A stretch of DNA of 6,663 bases from Pseudomonadota bacterium (GTDB taxonomy: Bacteria > Pseudomonadota > Gammaproteobacteria > Burkholderiales > SCOH01): the NCBI GenBank assembly GCA_030917985.1, contig JAUPTR010000170.1, positions 1-6,663 on the forward strand. Reading direction: 5' to 3'. Below, piece by piece: positions 5,537 through 6,663 of this stretch. The stretch's first letter is position 1, and every line of letters starts with the position of its first letter. The notes under the pieces were generated by a model. The model did no database searches. It had not been told where the DNA came from and saw only the letters and a program-made list of their open reading frames with translations. The position numbers and the translations under genes were made by a program.

Positions 5537-5827
5537 ATGTCTCAATCACCCAAACGACCGCGTGGACGCCCGGTGACGGGCCACGCTTTGTCAGGCGCCG
5601 AGCGTGCGCGCCAGTTCCGGCTCAGAAAGAAACAAGGCAGCTTTGGTGCAGAATTGGCCAGAGAAGACTTTATCCGTTGCGTAACAGAAATTCAGCTGAT
5701 GGCCAGTTACGAGGAGCGCAGGCTGCGCAAGCAATACGCCTTGGGTATTGCCTATGGATTGCGTATGGCCGGGTATCTGGACGAGGTGCAGCTCAGCCGT
5801 ATTTCAGAATGGATTCGGGCTATCTGA
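5537..5827 (+). CDS. Small basic protein with RGRP motif, putative DNA-binding
   Basis: A 96-residue protein of no family I can name. Residues 5-33 are strongly basic, with an AT-hook-like R9-G-R-P12 and then LSGAERARQFRLRKKQG. This general build (basic GRP tail followed by an LS-x-AER helix) is shared by small plasmid- and mobile-element-type regulators. Residues 38-96 are predicted mostly helical with mixed charge (EERRLRKQYALGIAYGLRMAGYL, then EVQLSRISEWIRAI). There is no signal peptide and no membrane segment. The ATG at 5537 is preferred over a GTG at 5522; the only upstream aid is a weak GGAC (5525-5528). The perfect palindrome just upstream suggests it may regulate itself. It is convergent to the ABC permease gene, with 13 bp between the stop codons. 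The function is unknown, though coding status is fairly likely because the composition fits and the frame is well placed. Confidence 0.68.
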   Translation: MSQSPKRPRGRPVTGHALSGAERARQFRLRKKQGSFGAELAREDFIRCVTEIQLMASYEERRLRKQYALGIAYGLRMAGYLDEVQLSRISEWIRAI

Positions 5828-5844
5828 TCACCGCTGTTGATCAG
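5824..5844. terminator. Inverted repeat joining two convergent stop codons
   Basis: CTGATCA (5824-5830) and TGATCAG (5838-5844) form a perfect seven-pair stem around a seven-base loop. The plus-strand stop (5825-5827) lies in one arm and the minus-strand stop (5841-5843) in the other. The same hairpin forms in both transcripts, so it may act as a bidirectional 3' end. The stem is AT-containing and no T-tract follows on either strand, so it is not a classic terminator. Confidence 0.4.
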
Positions 5845-6656
5845 GCACGCAGCCGCTTCAGCAGCAAGGCCCCCAGGTAGCCGGCGCCAGCCAGCAATAT
5901 AATCGTCGCCCCGGTCGGCAAATCCGGCCCGAACGATAGCGCCAGCCCGCCCGAGGTCAGCAGCATGCCCAGCCCGATCGAGCTGAACATGATCAGATGT
6001 AATCTGCGCGTGAACTGGCCGGCAATCGCGGCCGGCAGGGTGAGCAGGGCGATCACCAGGATCAGGCCGACCACCTGCGTCAAAACCACCACCGTTACCG
6101 CCACCATACACAGCAACAACATATACAGCGGCACTACCGGCACGCCGCGCAGGCGTGCGTATTCTTCGTCGAAACACAGCGCCAGAAACGGCCGGCGCAG
6201 CCACCACACCAGCAGCATCAGCACCACGTCGAGGATCGCCATCCAGTACAGCTCGGTGGGCGAGAGCATGAGGATGTTGCCGAACAGGTAGCTCATCAGG
6301 TCGGTGGTGTAGCCGGGGGTTTTGGCGACGAAGACGATGCCGACCGCCATGCCCACCGACCACATGACGCTGATCAATGTGTCTTCGTGTTCGCGCCAGC
6401 GCAGGTTGATCCAGCCGATGACAATCGCGGCGCCGAGTGCCGCGATCAGCGCGCCAACCAGCGGGTTGCCGCCGAGATAGGCGGCGATGCCCATGCCGCC
6501 GAGAATGGTGTGGGCGATGCCGCTGGCAAGATAGGCGATGCGTTTTGCCACCACGTAGCTGCCGACAATGCCGCAGCAGATGCTGGCCAGCAGGCCGCCG
6601 ATCAGGGCGTATTGCAGAAAGGCGTGTTGTTGCAGGGCGCTGAAAAAGTCGCTCAT
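5841..6656 (-). CDS. ABC-3 family metal (Zn/Mn) transporter permease, ZnuB-like
   Basis: The membrane subunit of a zinc/manganese/iron-type ABC importer. It would work with an ATPase and a periplasmic binding protein that are not visible here and are probably encoded beyond the right edge. The 271 residues form about eight hydrophobic segments, the usual size and pattern for ZnuB/MntB/SitC-type permeases. Family signatures are G18-GLLASICCGIVGSYVVAKR, then ASGIAHTILGGMGIAAYLG with the conserved H49, E92 in EDT, the cytoplasmic coupling stretch F162-D-E-E-YARLRG171, TQVVGLILVIALLTLPAAIA (193-212), and the closing DLPTGATIILLAG. The ATG is at 6654-6656, only seven bases from the window edge, so its Shine-Dalgarno and any overlap with the preceding gene cannot be judged. 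Metal specificity cannot be settled from the permease alone, hence no gene symbol. Confidence 0.92.
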   Translation of the reverse strand: MSDFFSALQQHAFLQYALIGGLLASICCGIVGSYVVAKRIAYLASGIAHTILGGMGIAAYLGGNPLVGALIAALGAAIVIGWINLRWREHEDTLISVMWSVGMAVGIVFVAKTPGYTTDLMSYLFGNILMLSPTELYWMAILDVVLMLLVWWLRRPFLALCFDEEYARLRGVPVVPLYMLLLCMVAVTVVVLTQVVGLILVIALLTLPAAIAGQFTRRLHLIMFSSIGLGMLLTSGGLALSFGPDLPTGATIILLAGAGYLGALLLKRLRA

Positions 6657-6663
6657 GATCGGC

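Noticed and set aside
5752..6363. A 203-codon minus-strand frame overlapping the ABC permease
   Set aside because: It is on the same strand but in another frame of the permease, low in complexity (Gly, Arg, Asp, Ala, His), and also runs over the convergent gene's end.

Overview
The window is 6.66 kb of bacterial chromosome, most likely from a betaproteobacterium. The evidence is a ~100-residue H-NS of the betaproteobacterial kind, a large single-chain B12-dependent ribonucleotide reductase, moderately GC-rich genes with G/C-rich third positions, and an AT-richer H-NS region. The species cannot be named from the sequence. There are no rRNA or tRNA genes, insertion sequences, CRISPR arrays or prophage genes.

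Layout. Bases 1-249 are a non-coding leader with an 18-bp palindrome at the left edge. Bases 250-552 (+) encode an H-NS-family nucleoid protein, closed by a good intrinsic terminator (577-602). Bases 603-1015 are a regulatory stretch with no convincing gene. It holds a near-consensus NrdR box (764-779) with a weak partner exactly 31 bp upstream, a probable overlapping promoter, and a long structured leader. Bases 1016-3850 (+) encode NrdJ, the class II (adenosylcobalamin-dependent) ribonucleotide reductase, probably from a TTG start with a strong Shine-Dalgarno. A 117-bp gap follows in which three mutually exclusive stems can form. Next come a MIP18/DUF59-type Fe-S assembly protein (3968-4288, +) and a 12-helix, histidine-containing membrane protein resembling NnrS (4331-5449, +), probably co-transcribed. 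Bases 5537-5827 (+) encode a small basic protein with an RGRP motif, preceded by a perfect 20-bp palindrome. Convergent to it, 5841-6656 (-) encodes the permease of a zinc/manganese-type ABC transporter, running to the right edge of the window.

How the parts fit. NrdJ makes deoxyribonucleotides without needing or being poisoned by oxygen, and the NrdR site ties it to the usual dATP/ATP-sensing repressor. A DUF59 Fe-S maturation protein and an NnrS-like membrane protein next to it would suit life at low oxygen or under nitric oxide stress, but that link is inference from gene order. The small RGRP protein and its palindrome look like a self-contained autoregulated unit of unknown role. The most interesting unexplained elements are that unit, the switch-like stems at 3863-3925, and the long nrdJ leader.
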